A stretch of DNA of 64,000 nt from Ktedonosporobacter rubrisoli (GCF_004208415.1 NZ_CP035758.1:7936001-8000000), one strand, 5' to 3'; numbered from the stretch's first letter, positions 36,644 to 44,736 are shown. The notes: generated by a model not told the origin, from the sequence alone. Translations and numbers: made by a program.

Positions 36644-36821
36644 CTGGTCCTCCTTATTTATAAATAGAGAAAGTGACTTTTATGGAACTGCCTACCTTAA
36701 GCCTGGAAAGACTACTCAGAGCGCATATTACAGCCCTCTAATCCAGATCCACGTTGGGCTAATACCGCTTGCGGCGGTGAGAAAAAGAAATAGGATTGAC
36801 AATACGGAGCGAGGGCGTATC

Positions 36822-38384
36822 TCAGCGCGTACCTTCGGGTAAGGGTAAGAGCTGCAGCTTCCAGGCTCGCATGAGCAGGTCCAGCCGAATATGAATTTCT
36901 GGCGCGAAAATATTTACCTGGAGAATATCCTGTATACGTTCCAATCTATAACTGACTGAGTTACGATGAATATAGAGCTCTTCGGCGACTTCGCGGGTGT
37001 TTCCGCCGTGGCGCAGCAAGGCTTCGAGCGTCTTAAGCAATTCGGTGCCGTTACGCTGGTCATACTGGCAGAGCGGCAAGAGCAGCGAGTCGTACATCAT
37101 CTTGAGGGCCGGGTGCCTGCCAATGCTGAGCAGCATATCTTCAATATAAACATCTTCGTAATGGACGATATGGCGCGCGGGAAAAACTTTACGCCCCGCC
37201 TCTACCGCGTGCCGGGCCTGGCTATAGCTCTCGTGAAGGGCCGAGAGCTGATTGACAATGCTCCCGATGCCAATGCTGAACTCTACATTTGCGAGGCGCT
37301 GCTGCAGGCGCGTGTAGAGCTGCTCGGCTGTCTGTGTGGCGGCTTCCCGTATCTCCGCGTCTGAGCTCACGCACAGGACGGCAAAGCTCTCGCCCAGCGG
37401 AACCGTCAAATGCTTGCGCCCATTCTCGCCCCTGCTCATGCCCTCGACGATTAGCATATGAATCTGTTCCCAGAGATCCTCACGCAGCTCCTCCAGTGCT
37501 GGCGCGGAAAAAATCGGCTGCACCACAAGCATGAACTGATAGAGCCCATAGGGAAAATCGAGGCGCTGGGCCCGCACCAGCAAGGCCTCTTCCGCGCGTG
37601 TGGGTGCCGAGAGCAGTTCTACAAGAAACTCCTCGCGGGCGTGCTCTTTGCGGTTTTTGGCAGCATCCTGGATAGTAAATTCCAGGGCCAAAGCTGTGGT
37701 GGCCTGGTCCAAGCACATCTGAGCAAAGAGATCATCCTGCGTGGGCTGCTCAGTGATGACAAGATAGCCGAGTATAGTGTTGGCGGCACGAATCTCGCGC
37801 GTCTGGGCCACCTGGCTCAAGTCGAAGCCAGGCGTTGCATTAAGGACACTACCTCCGGCATTGAGCACGGCCACGCAGCAATGTAAGAGATTGCCGATCA
37901 TCGTCACGATCTCGGCGCTGCGCCGGCGCAGGAGCAGCTTCATGAGCTCGCTATTGACGGCGCGCGCCTTGTTCAGTACTACAAACTGGCGATTGAGGAT
38001 CTTCTCCATCACCGAGTGCGTAATATCTATAGTTGTAAGTTCGGGCGGGATATCGATAATCGGGATGGCATAGGAATCGCTTTTGTGGCGCGCCTCGGCG
38101 CTGACCTGGTAGCCGAAGCGCCTCTGCTTCACGCCAACGGCCGCCCCGCCAGCCTTGTGCATTTCATCAAGCAACTTGCCAAGGGCATAAGGGTTATTCT
38201 GAAACGCATAGCCGGTGGTCAGCACGAACTCGTGCGGTCGAAGCCAGCCGGCCAGGTCGGGAATCTCCATGACATCAATATAGCGGATCTCGTTCTGTAA
38301 TCCGTTTGCGCCACTCACGAGCTGGGCGTTCTGCAGGACAGGAAGCTGAAGCAGCTCTTCGACTGTTAATGATGCCTGGTCCAT
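36822..38384 (-). CDS. PucR family transcriptional regulator
   Basis: A 520-residue activator. The N-terminal PucR ligand domain reads LTVEELLQLPVLQNAQLVSGANGLQNEIRYIDVMEIPDLAGWL...LTTGYAF; the middle is a GGDEF-like CdaR domain (FSIGIGSIVNQLSALHESYSQARHAVE); the C-terminal HTH_30 is GGNTREVAEELYIHRNSVSYRLERIQDIL. ATG at 38384 follows AAGGAG by six bases; an upstream in-frame TTG would bury that site. PucR proteins control purine, hydantoin or amino-acid breakdown in response to a small ligand. It lies inside the cluster it most likely controls. Confidence 0.9.
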   Translation of the reverse strand: MDQASLTVEELLQLPVLQNAQLVSGANGLQNEIRYIDVMEIPDLAGWLRPHEFVLTTGYAFQNNPYALGKLLDEMHKAGGAAVGVKQRRFGYQVSAEARHKSDSYAIPIIDIPPELTTIDITHSVMEKILNRQFVVLNKARAVNSELMKLLLRRRSAEIVTMIGNLLHCCVAVLNAGGSVLNATPGFDLSQVAQTREIRAANTILGYLVITEQPTQDDLFAQMCLDQATTALALEFTIQDAAKNRKEHAREEFLVELLSAPTRAEEALLVRAQRLDFPYGLYQFMLVVQPIFSAPALEELREDLWEQIHMLIVEGMSRGENGRKHLTVPLGESFAVLCVSSDAEIREAATQTAEQLYTRLQQRLANVEFSIGIGSIVNQLSALHESYSQARHAVEAGRKVFPARHIVHYEDVYIEDMLLSIGRHPALKMMYDSLLLPLCQYDQRNGTELLKTLEALLRHGGNTREVAEELYIHRNSVSYRLERIQDILQVNIFAPEIHIRLDLLMRAWKLQLLPLPEGTR

Positions 38385-38507
38385 CGCCCTCTCCTTACCG
38401 GCCAACTAACATTCTAACCCAAGAATATGCCCCGCTTGCTTAATCCCTTTTATTTTATGATATTTACTGATAGAAGCAGCGCACGAAATTTTGATAAGAG
38501 ATCCTGT

Positions 38508-38533
38508 TGTCCATCGCCTTGAGCGGATGGACA
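38508..38533 (-). repeat. Hairpin between DUF1177 and PucR genes
   Basis: TGTCCATC / GATGGACA, an eight-base perfect stem with a further GC/GC pair inside, 57 bases past the DUF1177 stop. Without a T-run it may be an operator or an RNA processing/stability element rather than a terminator. Confidence 0.35.
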
Positions 38534-38589
38534 GCGTACTTAACTTGCCGCCCTCTGGCCAGCGGACACAGCTCCATGCCTCAGGCGGT

Positions 38590-39549
38590 TTAACTGACCT
38601 TGCCTGCTGCGGGTAGCGATTTGCCCAGGGTCTGCAGGTGTGCCATTGAGCCGTACAACTGCTGCATGCGTGCAAACTCCTGCGGATCATAGAAGGCGCA
38701 CTGTTCGTCGCCAAAGGCCTTGGCCACCTCAAGCGAGAATTTGACGGCCAGGGCGATATCAACTTCGTGGCTGGCTCCTGTTGCGCAGCCTGGCACAACT
38801 GTCTCCGCCGTAATCGCGACTCCGACGACGGGCGCAGCGGTGGCTACGGCGGGCTGCAAGATGCTATTTACATGGTAGAGCCCATTGCCGTAAGGGGTGA
38901 TATCCTGCATGGTGATGCCAAAGGTGTGCGCCGGCTGGCCAGTGCTCATCTCTAGCAGATTGATCAGGTCATCGCTGAATTTGAGGATATAGCCCTCTTT
39001 GACGGTTGGCGAGATGGCGATGCCGCGATGGTTAAAGAGCCGGTTGCCCTTGGTCGTATCGATCGAGAGAATGGCATCCATCTCCTGGCTGACCTCGTGG
39101 CGATTCACGGTAAGGATATCAACTGGCGAGTCCATAAAGGCTACGGGATGATGCGGGCGCGTGGGCGCATGCGGGCAGATATGCGTAGAGATGATGACGT
39201 CGCCGGGCAGAATATCGCCCTTTGTTTGCATATCGGCGAGCTTGAGCGCGCAGGCCATGGCAGCAATAGCGCCATCGCCGTCTGAGACCAGACCGATGCG
39301 CTCCGGACGCGCGCCAATGCCGCCCAGGCGTCCCACAATCGCTAAAGTGGGAGCTTTGCCACCGAGCACCTTGCCGCGCTGACCGGGAATGACCACCCTG
39401 ACGAAATCGGTGCTGCCCTTTTCGCCCTCAACTGTCGTGACGGTTACATGTCTGGCACCGCGCGCTTCAAGAAAAGCTTTGACTTTCTCTCCCGATACGG
39501 TGCTATCATCAAGGAGTTCAAAGATCTCAATTGTTTGCTTGAGAGACAT
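38590..39549 (-). CDS. DUF1177 family protein
   Basis: A 319-residue protein of the DUF1177 family, function unknown. Conserved stretches are GARHVTVTTVEGEKGSTDFVRV, GGKAPTLAIVGRLGGIGARPE, SDGDGAIAAMACALKLADM, DVIISTHICPHAPTRPH and NGLYHVNSILQPAVA. Asp, His and Glu residues in THICPHAP and VNRHEVSQEMD could bind metal, and the overall pattern recalls M20/M42-type peptidases, but that is a guess. AGGAG precedes the ATG and the gene starts eight bases after the DUF917 stop, so the two are co-translated partners. Confidence 0.88.
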   Translation of the reverse strand: MSLKQTIEIFELLDDSTVSGEKVKAFLEARGARHVTVTTVEGEKGSTDFVRVVIPGQRGKVLGGKAPTLAIVGRLGGIGARPERIGLVSDGDGAIAAMACALKLADMQTKGDILPGDVIISTHICPHAPTRPHHPVAFMDSPVDILTVNRHEVSQEMDAILSIDTTKGNRLFNHRGIAISPTVKEGYILKFSDDLINLLEMSTGQPAHTFGITMQDITPYGNGLYHVNSILQPAVATAAPVVGVAITAETVVPGCATGASHEVDIALAVKFSLEVAKAFGDEQCAFYDPQEFARMQQLYGSMAHLQTLGKSLPAAGKVS

Positions 39550-39557
39550 AGCAGCTC

Positions 39558-40628
39558 CTATGCAAAAATATAGGAAAGCACTGGCTTCCCAATAACTTGC
39601 TCGATCGGCTTAAAGAGCTGGGGATCGCGCATGCCGGCCCCCAGAAGCAGGCGTTGGCGCGGTACGTGTACCAGGATGATCTCTTCGCCTTGCTGCAGTT
39701 CGGCGGTCGGGATCGGAATGCCGGTAGCTCGCTGCAGGGTCATGATGAGATCGGGAAAGGTGCCCAGGCGCTCTCCGCCTTGTTCCAGCGTCATATACTC
39801 GTTCCAGAAGGTCAGGGCGTAATCCTTGATCTCGACAGTTCCAACATCGAAGCCGCCCTGCATGTTCAGGGTCACGTTCTCTACGGTTCCCTGACAGATG
39901 ATCTTGCCGCCAAGAAATTCCATGGCCGCCCGCGCTACCGCGTCGCCGCCCTTTGTCTGCTGCTTGAGCATGAGACGACCAAGCTCAAGGGCCTGGCCAA
40001 TCGCTCCGCAGGCTGCATGTTCGCGCGCGTAACGTACCGTGACGGGATTGCGCGCGACGGCAACAAGTCCACCGGCCTCTACCGAAGCCTTGCGAATAAG
40101 CGAGGCGCAGGTGGTGAGCGAGCCAGAAACAACTGTCTCGATATATTTATCGGCGCGACCGCCGGCCGCCGCCTGGATAGAGACGTAGCTGGCGTCCTGC
40201 TGCAGGCCCATAGAGCCCATGACGCCGGTGGGATGCGCCCGCCCATTTGAGGGCGCGTCGATAACTGGCAGACCCAGCATGGCAGCCTGGAACCAACCAT
40301 TGACAGTTGTGCCGGCCCCATTTTCGTTGGTGGTGATGCCGGCCAGCTTGCGCCCAAGCCTGGCCTGCAAGAGCTCGATAGCGCGGATATAATGCACGGG
40401 CTTGAGATATTGCTCACGCGCGGAGGGCGCTCCCACTAACGCCACAACGGCCAGAAGATCATCGTCGGCAAGTTCGTCGAGCGAGAGGAGTTGCGGCGTA
40501 CCCACTGCAAGAGCCAGTTCGCCCATTGTGGAACCCTGGGTGAGCGATCCACCACCGCCACCACCGAGTAACGCACCACCGAGTACGGCTGCCTGGACAT
40601 CCGCAGTTGAAAGTATATAGGAAGCCAT
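39558..40628 (-). CDS. DUF917 family protein (S-methyl thiohydantoin desulfurase-like)
   Basis: A 356-residue protein. ATG at 40628 follows GAGG by seven bases; the frame is open for another 345 bases upstream, but that part lies in a repeated intergenic element and has no homology. Family features: DVQAAVLGGALLGGGGGGSLTQG, VALVGAPSA, GITTNENGAGTTVNGWFQAAMLGLPVIDAPSNGRAHPTGVMGSMGL. DUF917 proteins occur beside hydantoinases and some are named for action on S-methyl thiohydantoin. First gene of the cluster with DUF1177, PucR, AroM-like and OPT genes, which together suggest uptake and ring-opening of a hydantoin- or cyclic-peptide-like compound. Confidence 0.88.
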   Translation of the reverse strand: MASYILSTADVQAAVLGGALLGGGGGGSLTQGSTMGELALAVGTPQLLSLDELADDDLLAVVALVGAPSAREQYLKPVHYIRAIELLQARLGRKLAGITTNENGAGTTVNGWFQAAMLGLPVIDAPSNGRAHPTGVMGSMGLQQDASYVSIQAAAGGRADKYIETVVSGSLTTCASLIRKASVEAGGLVAVARNPVTVRYAREHAACGAIGQALELGRLMLKQQTKGGDAVARAAMEFLGGKIICQGTVENVTLNMQGGFDVGTVEIKDYALTFWNEYMTLEQGGERLGTFPDLIMTLQRATGIPIPTAELQQGEEIILVHVPRQRLLLGAGMRDPQLFKPIEQVIGKPVLSYIFA

Positions 40629-41042
40629 TATCATACCTCGGTAAAGTTTGTTATAGCATACAGAGATTCCTCGTTTTAAGCTATGGAAGCGTGACCAAAT
40701 TTTGCCCCTATGATTTGTGCCGCCAAACAAATGCAAAAAAGGCCTCTCAGTTTTTCCCTCAGATACGCTAAGGATAGAGAGACCCTGGTAATCGACTTCT
40801 GCGTTTCCTCTAAGACCGTGTTTTGGGATGCGCGGCAGTAATGCTGTATGGCTAAAAGAGCAAGCCGGGAGAAGATTTTTGCTTTGTAAGATGATAGAAT
40901 CCTTGCATGCAAAGAGGGAGCGGAAGACAGTGGTGCGCAAGATTGACAGGCTCGGCGTGAGCTTTCTGCTCACTCAGGGCTGATACGAACGCCAACCCGA
41001 TTGATGTGATAGAATATATGTTTCAATTCCGAGGAGGAGCTT
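40629..41042. other. Gap carrying the first copy of an interspersed repeat
   Basis: No supported gene. Bases 40677-40744 match 42010-42077 at 65 of 68 positions; weaker similarity continues to about 40815. The right end carries the promoter region and GGAGGAG ribosome site of the next gene. Confidence 0.6.
40677..40744 (+). repeat. 68-bp interspersed repeat, copy A
   Basis: Same orientation as copy B at 42010-42077, with three substitutions. Similarity decays over the following about 70 bases (shared GAGAGACC and CTCTAA). Neither copy has terminal inverted repeats or target duplications that I can see. Confidence 0.8.
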
Positions 41043-41747
41043 ATGAGCCGGAATGCCGTGAAGCGTCTTTATCTGATGCTGGTTGGGTCCATGCCGCAAT
41101 ACCAGATTCCGATCGTGTGCTATCTGGTGCAAACGGGTGACGGCAAGAATATTCTGATTGACAGTGGTCTACCTGAGATTATACCTGAAGAAGATGCGGA
41201 GTTCGAGAACGGGCAGGACGTTATCAAGCAGTTGGCGAGCATTGGCTTAAAACCTGACGATATTGATATAGTCATTTCGACGCATTATGATATTGACCAT
41301 GCCGGAAGACATGCGGCATTCACGAAGGCGCAATATGTTGTTCAGCGTGTGCATCATTTGGATGCGGCGAGCAACCCGCGTTTTGCTGCCAATCGCCCCC
41401 AATGGGATCAGCCAATGGAGCGCATTCAGCTGGTGGACGGAGACACGGAACTGCTGCCGGGGCTGGAGCTGATTGAGACTAGCGGGCATGTACCCGGACA
41501 TCAATCGGTGCTGGTGCGGCTGCCAAAAACTGGGGCGATTTTATTGCCGATTGACGCTGTTCCCTTCGGCGAGGGCTTTACCCGTGACGCGCAGGATGAC
41601 GGGAGCAACCCTGACGCTGAAGCGATCCGTGCCAGTACGATAAAACTGCTTGATCTGGTCGAACGGGAGCATATCAGGCTTGTGATTTTCGGTCATGACA
41701 AGGGGCAGTGGGAAGGGCTGAAAAAGCTGCCTGAGTATTACGAGTGA
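41043..41747 (+). CDS. MBL-fold metallo-hydrolase, AHL-lactonase-like
   Basis: A 234-residue hydrolase. THYDIDHAGRH is the HxxxDH zinc motif in the form used by N-acyl homoserine lactonases (the first His replaced by the T-H-Y-D order, as in HxxxDH-lacking-first-His variants; the lead His is in STHYD). HVPGHQSVLV gives the third ligand site, IDAVPFG the bridging Asp, and VIFGHDKGQW the last His. The length and LVQTGDGKNILIDSGLP opening match AiiA-type lactonases. GGAGGAG precedes the ATG. Possible quorum-quenching or lactone-opening enzyme; the substrate is unproven. Single gene facing away from the DUF917 operon. Confidence 0.85.
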   Translation: MSRNAVKRLYLMLVGSMPQYQIPIVCYLVQTGDGKNILIDSGLPEIIPEEDAEFENGQDVIKQLASIGLKPDDIDIVISTHYDIDHAGRHAAFTKAQYVVQRVHHLDAASNPRFAANRPQWDQPMERIQLVDGDTELLPGLELIETSGHVPGHQSVLVRLPKTGAILLPIDAVPFGEGFTRDAQDDGSNPDAEAIRASTIKLLDLVEREHIRLVIFGHDKGQWEGLKKLPEYYE

Positions 41748-41856
41748 GGAGCAGCCGAATCATCGCCACCTGGATCAGTGTTTCACTCGTCTGCACTTTT
41801 CGCTCGTAATACTTACTCATTGATAGAGACAGTTACTTTGAGGTTGATTGCGTCAT

Positions 41857-41946
41857 CGAGAGCCATCCTTGGGGTTTGTGGCCTCGTTTCGGCGCTTCAT
41901 CTCCTGCTCAAGAGACGCTTGAAACGAGTGCATCGCTTCTGGAGGT
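41857..41946 (-). pseudogene. C-terminal remnant of a duplicated VOC gene
   Basis: Read on the minus strand this gives EAMHSFQASLEQEMKRRNEATNPKDGSR followed by TGA, matching the last 28 residues of the intact VOC gene at 43401-43934 (EAMRSFQASLEQEMKRRSEAESHKDASR) with the stop at the same place. Similarity continues past the stop (CGCAATCAAC / TGCAATCAAC). The rest of the gene (about 150 codons) is missing, and sequence matching the region upstream of the intact gene follows directly. Confidence 0.8.
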
Positions 41947-41964
41947 ACCTGGCAATTTTTCTGT

Positions 41965-41996
41965 GCCAGGGCCAGCTCGCCCAATTTGGCCCTGGC
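41965..41996. repeat. Hairpin with ten-base perfect stem, copy 1
   Basis: GCCAGGGCCA / TGGCCCTGGC around a 12-base loop. The same arms and flanks occur at 44033-44064, but there the loop reads in the opposite direction. Confidence 0.75.
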
Positions 41997-42009
41997 AGAC
42001 ATCTCTTAT

Positions 42010-42077
42010 TAAGCTATGGAAGCGTGACCAAATTTTGCCCCTACGATTTGTGCCGCCAGACAAATTCAAAAAAGGCC
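42010..42077 (+). repeat. 68-bp interspersed repeat, copy B
   Basis: Matches copy A (40677-40744) at 65 of 68 bases in the same orientation, starting 13 bases after the end of the hairpin at 41965-41996. Confidence 0.8.
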
Positions 42078-42228
42078 CCTCTGTTTTTTTTCTTGCAAAT
42101 TCTCTAAAAGGCAGAGAGACCTGATAAGCTGCTACTTCGTTCCCTCTAAAGCTGCTATCTTTCGCAGACTTTGCAAAGCCCATGGCCAGACAGGCCAAGG
42201 CTTGTTCGACAATGGGATAGCTGCAAAC

Positions 42229-43404
42229 TTATGCATGTGCGCCTACATTGACTGGACCGAGCGTCAAGCAGGGTTGCGCATTGAGGAATGCACCAATACG
42301 CTCCACCTGTTCGTCGAGCTCGCGGCGCTGGGTAGCGCTGAGCTGCTCAAATGCTTCTACTGTGATATCAAGCCGGCGGCCAGAGCGTCGCTGGTGCCAG
42401 ACTCCGGCCACGATTCCATCGACGAGGAGCACCTGATAGTTTCCCGCTTGTCCGCTCGGCGTCAGTGCGCGTTGTGTGGCTCGTCCGGGAAAGAGTAGTT
42501 CACGCGGCTGGCCACCAACTGCGTAGGCGTCGAAGTAGGGAAGGAGCCGAACGCTTTGTGGCAAACTTGACGGGAATGTGCTATCTCCAGCTACTACCCA
42601 TGCCAGGCTGCCGTTGACCTTTACGGGTTCAAGTTCGGCGGAGAGAGCGTTGAATAACTCCTTTGCCCAACTCCGCGGTGCGTTAAGCCATTGCGCGAAG
42701 TGCTGCGGTGTAGCCGGTCCATAAGCAGACAGGTAGCTCTTGAGTAGCCAGGTGAGCGCCCTGCGTTCCTCAACTGGCGCAAATTCGGGGAGAAATCTGC
42801 GTGGGTTGGTGTAGGTTACTTTGGAGCCTCGATTGGGGCCAAAGCACAGCGCACCACAAATGCCAGCCTGAGCCAGGGCCATACGCCAGCGCGGCCACAT
42901 GCCGTTGAATGCGGGCATGACCAGCTCGCCAGCCCAAGATCCGGTGGCCGCAATAACCGCTTCGCTCAGTTCGTCAATGGTTAACTCGGTATCGCTAAGC
43001 GCGGCAGCAATGACCTTGACTACCTCATCAGTTTGCTCGGGAGTCAGCCGTACCTCCTGGCTTTGACCGTTGTGGGACGGAGGAAGCGCCGAAAGCGCAC
43101 CAGCCCACAGTGGCAGGTCCTGGGCCGCAAGCAGGTGAACCGTGCCGCGTGGACCAAATGTTTTGATCAGGCTGTGTTCGCTCCACAGAGCATCTTTGAC
43201 CGCTGTTGAGGTGAGGGAGGCACTGCGTAGCCCTATGGACCAGAAGGCCGCGGATACTACCTGAGCGTGCGCTCCACAGAGGGCTCTTACGATCTCTGCC
43301 GGTCGAGCGCCCTGTGCGGGAGTGTCGAGCCCGTGGCGAACAAGCCTACGGGCCGCTACCTGGCTCCATGAGAGGGATAGTTCCCCTGTTGTTGATTGCA
43401 TCAT
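42229..43404 (-). CDS. Winged-helix AlkZ-like DNA-binding protein
   Basis: A 391-residue protein of the winged helix DNA-binding/AlkX-AlkZ (HTH_42) family, whose studied members are DNA glycosylases for bulky or crosslinked bases. Seen: AARRLVRHGLDTPA and ALCGAHAQVVSAAFWSIGLR at the N-terminus, GTVHLLAAQDLPLW, RRALTWLLKSYLSAYGPATPQHFAQWL, and a C-terminal LLPYFDAYAVG, LVDGIVAGVWHQRRSGRRLDITVEAFE block. The Q-x-Q catalytic motif of AlkZ is replaced by AHAQVV. The start overlaps the VOC stop by four bases (ATGA), so the genes are translationally coupled. A paralog lies at 61237-62346. Confidence 0.85.
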   Translation of the reverse strand: MMQSTTGELSLSWSQVAARRLVRHGLDTPAQGARPAEIVRALCGAHAQVVSAAFWSIGLRSASLTSTAVKDALWSEHSLIKTFGPRGTVHLLAAQDLPLWAGALSALPPSHNGQSQEVRLTPEQTDEVVKVIAAALSDTELTIDELSEAVIAATGSWAGELVMPAFNGMWPRWRMALAQAGICGALCFGPNRGSKVTYTNPRRFLPEFAPVEERRALTWLLKSYLSAYGPATPQHFAQWLNAPRSWAKELFNALSAELEPVKVNGSLAWVVAGDSTFPSSLPQSVRLLPYFDAYAVGGQPRELLFPGRATQRALTPSGQAGNYQVLLVDGIVAGVWHQRRSGRRLDITVEAFEQLSATQRRELDEQVERIGAFLNAQPCLTLGPVNVGAHA

Positions 43405-43934
43405 CGAGAGGCATCCTTGTGGCTTTCGGCTTCGCTGCGGCGCTTCATCTCCTGCTCAAGAGATGCTTGAAACGAGCGCATCGCTTCGCTATACTGCGGC
43501 TCTGCGGCACGCTTTGCCATTTCCTCAAAGGTGAGGTTTTCAAGACGGGTCTGAATCCACCACAGATTGTCAAAGGGATCGCGCAGGCGTCCCACGCGGT
43601 CGCCAAAGGCCAGGGAAGTCATCTCGGATACGGCAGTCGCACCAGCAGCAAGAGCTTGCTGATACACTGCATCACCATCAGGGACGAAGAGACGCAAGAA
43701 GCATGGGGTATCAGGCCATCCCTCGTGCGCATCAAAGGCCATTACGATGCTGTCGCCGATTCTGGCTTCGGCATGACCGATGCTGCCATCCTCGTTGTAG
43801 ACCCGCCCCAATTCCTGGGCTCCAAATGCTTTGCTAATAAAATCAAGGAACCGGGCTGTGTCTCGTGAGATGATCCAAGGCGTCACGCTATGATAGCCCT
43901 CTGGGATTGCTTGCACATTATTTTGTGGTGTCAT
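43401..43934 (-). CDS. VOC family protein, PhnB-like
   Basis: A 177-residue protein with a single glyoxalase/bleomycin-resistance-type fold: YHSVTPWIISRDTARFLDFISKAFGAQELGRV, IGHAEARIGDSIVMAFDAHEGWPDTPCFLRLFVPDGDAVYQQALAAGATAVSEM, and FGDRVGRLRDPFDNLWWIQT, the PhnB-like signature. It ends in a basic tail. AAGGAG precedes the ATG by ten bases. It is coupled to the AlkZ-like gene. PhnB-like VOC proteins may bind drugs or modify small toxins; with a DNA-repair-like partner it could form a self-protection pair. A decayed duplicate lies at 41857-41946. Confidence 0.85.
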   Translation of the reverse strand: MTPQNNVQAIPEGYHSVTPWIISRDTARFLDFISKAFGAQELGRVYNEDGSIGHAEARIGDSIVMAFDAHEGWPDTPCFLRLFVPDGDAVYQQALAAGATAVSEMTSLAFGDRVGRLRDPFDNLWWIQTRLENLTFEEMAKRAAEPQYSEAMRSFQASLEQEMKRRSEAESHKDASR

Positions 43935-44032
43935 TACTCTTGTTCTCCTTCTGTACTGCCTCGATAGAGACAGTATATCCTCAAAGGAGGTCAGAAGCTA
44001 TCAGCCTTTGGAGGCGCCTGGCAATTTTCTGG

Positions 44033-44064
44033 GCCAGGGCCAAAATGAGCGAGCTGGCCCTGGC
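44033..44064. repeat. Hairpin with ten-base perfect stem, copy 2 (loop inverted)
   Basis: GCCAGGGCCA / TGGCCCTGGC with a 12-base loop whose reverse complement matches the loop of copy 1 at 10 of 12 bases. It lies between the deazaflavin reductase stop and the VOC start, on the minus strand, and may be the reductase terminator. Confidence 0.75.
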
Positions 44065-44084
44065 AGACATCTCTTACAAGTCTT

Positions 44085-44534
44085 CTAGCCCTTCTCAGCG
44101 ACACGTTCTAAGAGCACCATTGGCATGATACGAGACGTTCCTTCTTGGGCTTTGGCGAAGTCGGGCGCTTGTCTTACGAGCTCTGCGAAGAGGCGTTCAC
44201 GTTCGGCTGGCGGCGCAACGGTCGCATGAACGTTCAATTGCTCGGTCCCAACTTCAATCATGACCTCATTTGGATGTGCGAGAATATTATAGTACCAATT
44301 GGGATTGCGGGGAGAACCAGCATTTGAGGCAACAATGACGTACGCGTGGCCATCTTTGATGTAGCGCACAGGCGTGATATGGGGTTGATTGGTTCTGGCA
44401 CCGCGGGTGTGAAGCAAGAGAAATTCTGGTCCTGGAAAATTTTTCACCTTGCCGCCATTGGCCCGAAACTCTTCAATGATCTGCGGATTGAGCGTCTTGG
44501 CGCGCCGTGCCGCCTCTTCGTAATTCATACTCAT
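44085..44534 (-). CDS. Deazaflavin-dependent (Ddn-like/DUF385) oxidoreductase
   Basis: A 149-residue split-barrel enzyme. Recognised by NGGKVKNFPGPEFLLLHTRGARTNQPHITPVRYI, YVIVASNAGSPRNPNWYYNILAHPNEVMIEVG, and ERERLFAELVRQAPDFAKAQ, as in the F420H2-dependent nitroreductase (Ddn) group. ATG at 44534 follows AGGAGAAG; an in-frame codon 11 residues upstream buries that site. It reduces quinones, nitro compounds or other electron-poor substrates using deazaflavin F420. Divergent from a TetR gene, with two identical operator-like sites between, so it is probably the TetR target. Confidence 0.85.
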   Translation of the reverse strand: MSMNYEEAARRAKTLNPQIIEEFRANGGKVKNFPGPEFLLLHTRGARTNQPHITPVRYIKDGHAYVIVASNAGSPRNPNWYYNILAHPNEVMIEVGTEQLNVHATVAPPAERERLFAELVRQAPDFAKAQEGTSRIMPMVLLERVAEKG

Positions 44535-44648
44535 GTATTCTTCTCCTATCAAGCGTACAAAGTTCATGAAACAGGGAGCCTGGCATACACCCTCTTGCCA
44601 AAGCAGAGAACCATCTTGCCTGGCTACTCCTGTTCTTCCAACAACAGT

Positions 44649-44664
44649 GTCGTGTATACTACAC
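44649..44664. promoter_or_regulatory. TetR operator candidate, site 1
   Basis: GTCGTGTATACTACAC, containing the palindrome GTGTA-TAC-TACAC. It differs from site 2 at two of 16 bases. Confidence 0.6.
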
Positions 44665-44720
44665 TCTTAGGAAGAGTACCATGTGCCTGCGTGCAAAACA
44701 ATCAGCAAACAGACAGGCGC

Positions 44721-44736
44721 GTCGTGTAAACGACAC
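44721..44736. promoter_or_regulatory. TetR operator candidate, site 2
   Basis: GTCGTGTAAACGACAC, containing GTCGT-GTAA-ACGAC. The two sites lie in the gap between the reductase and TetR genes, 72 bases apart. Confidence 0.6.

Larger units (their letters stand above)
41748..42228. other. Scarred gap: decayed VOC copy, hairpin and repeat copy B
   Basis: No intact gene. From left: an inverted repeat (41734-41744 with 41803-41813, AGTATTACGAG) across the MBL stop, a VOC gene remnant, a ten-base-stem hairpin, then repeat copy B. The order shows that a second copy of the VOC locus once stood here and lost its middle. Confidence 0.7.

Noticed and set aside
40629..40973. N-terminal extension of the DUF917 gene
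   Set aside because: It runs through the interspersed repeat and has no DUF917 homology; the ATG at 40628 has GAGG at good spacing.
41908..42198. 96-codon minus-strand frame over repeat copy B
   Set aside because: It crosses the hairpin and the VOC remnant out of the VOC frame, so it is chance; kept only as a repeat.
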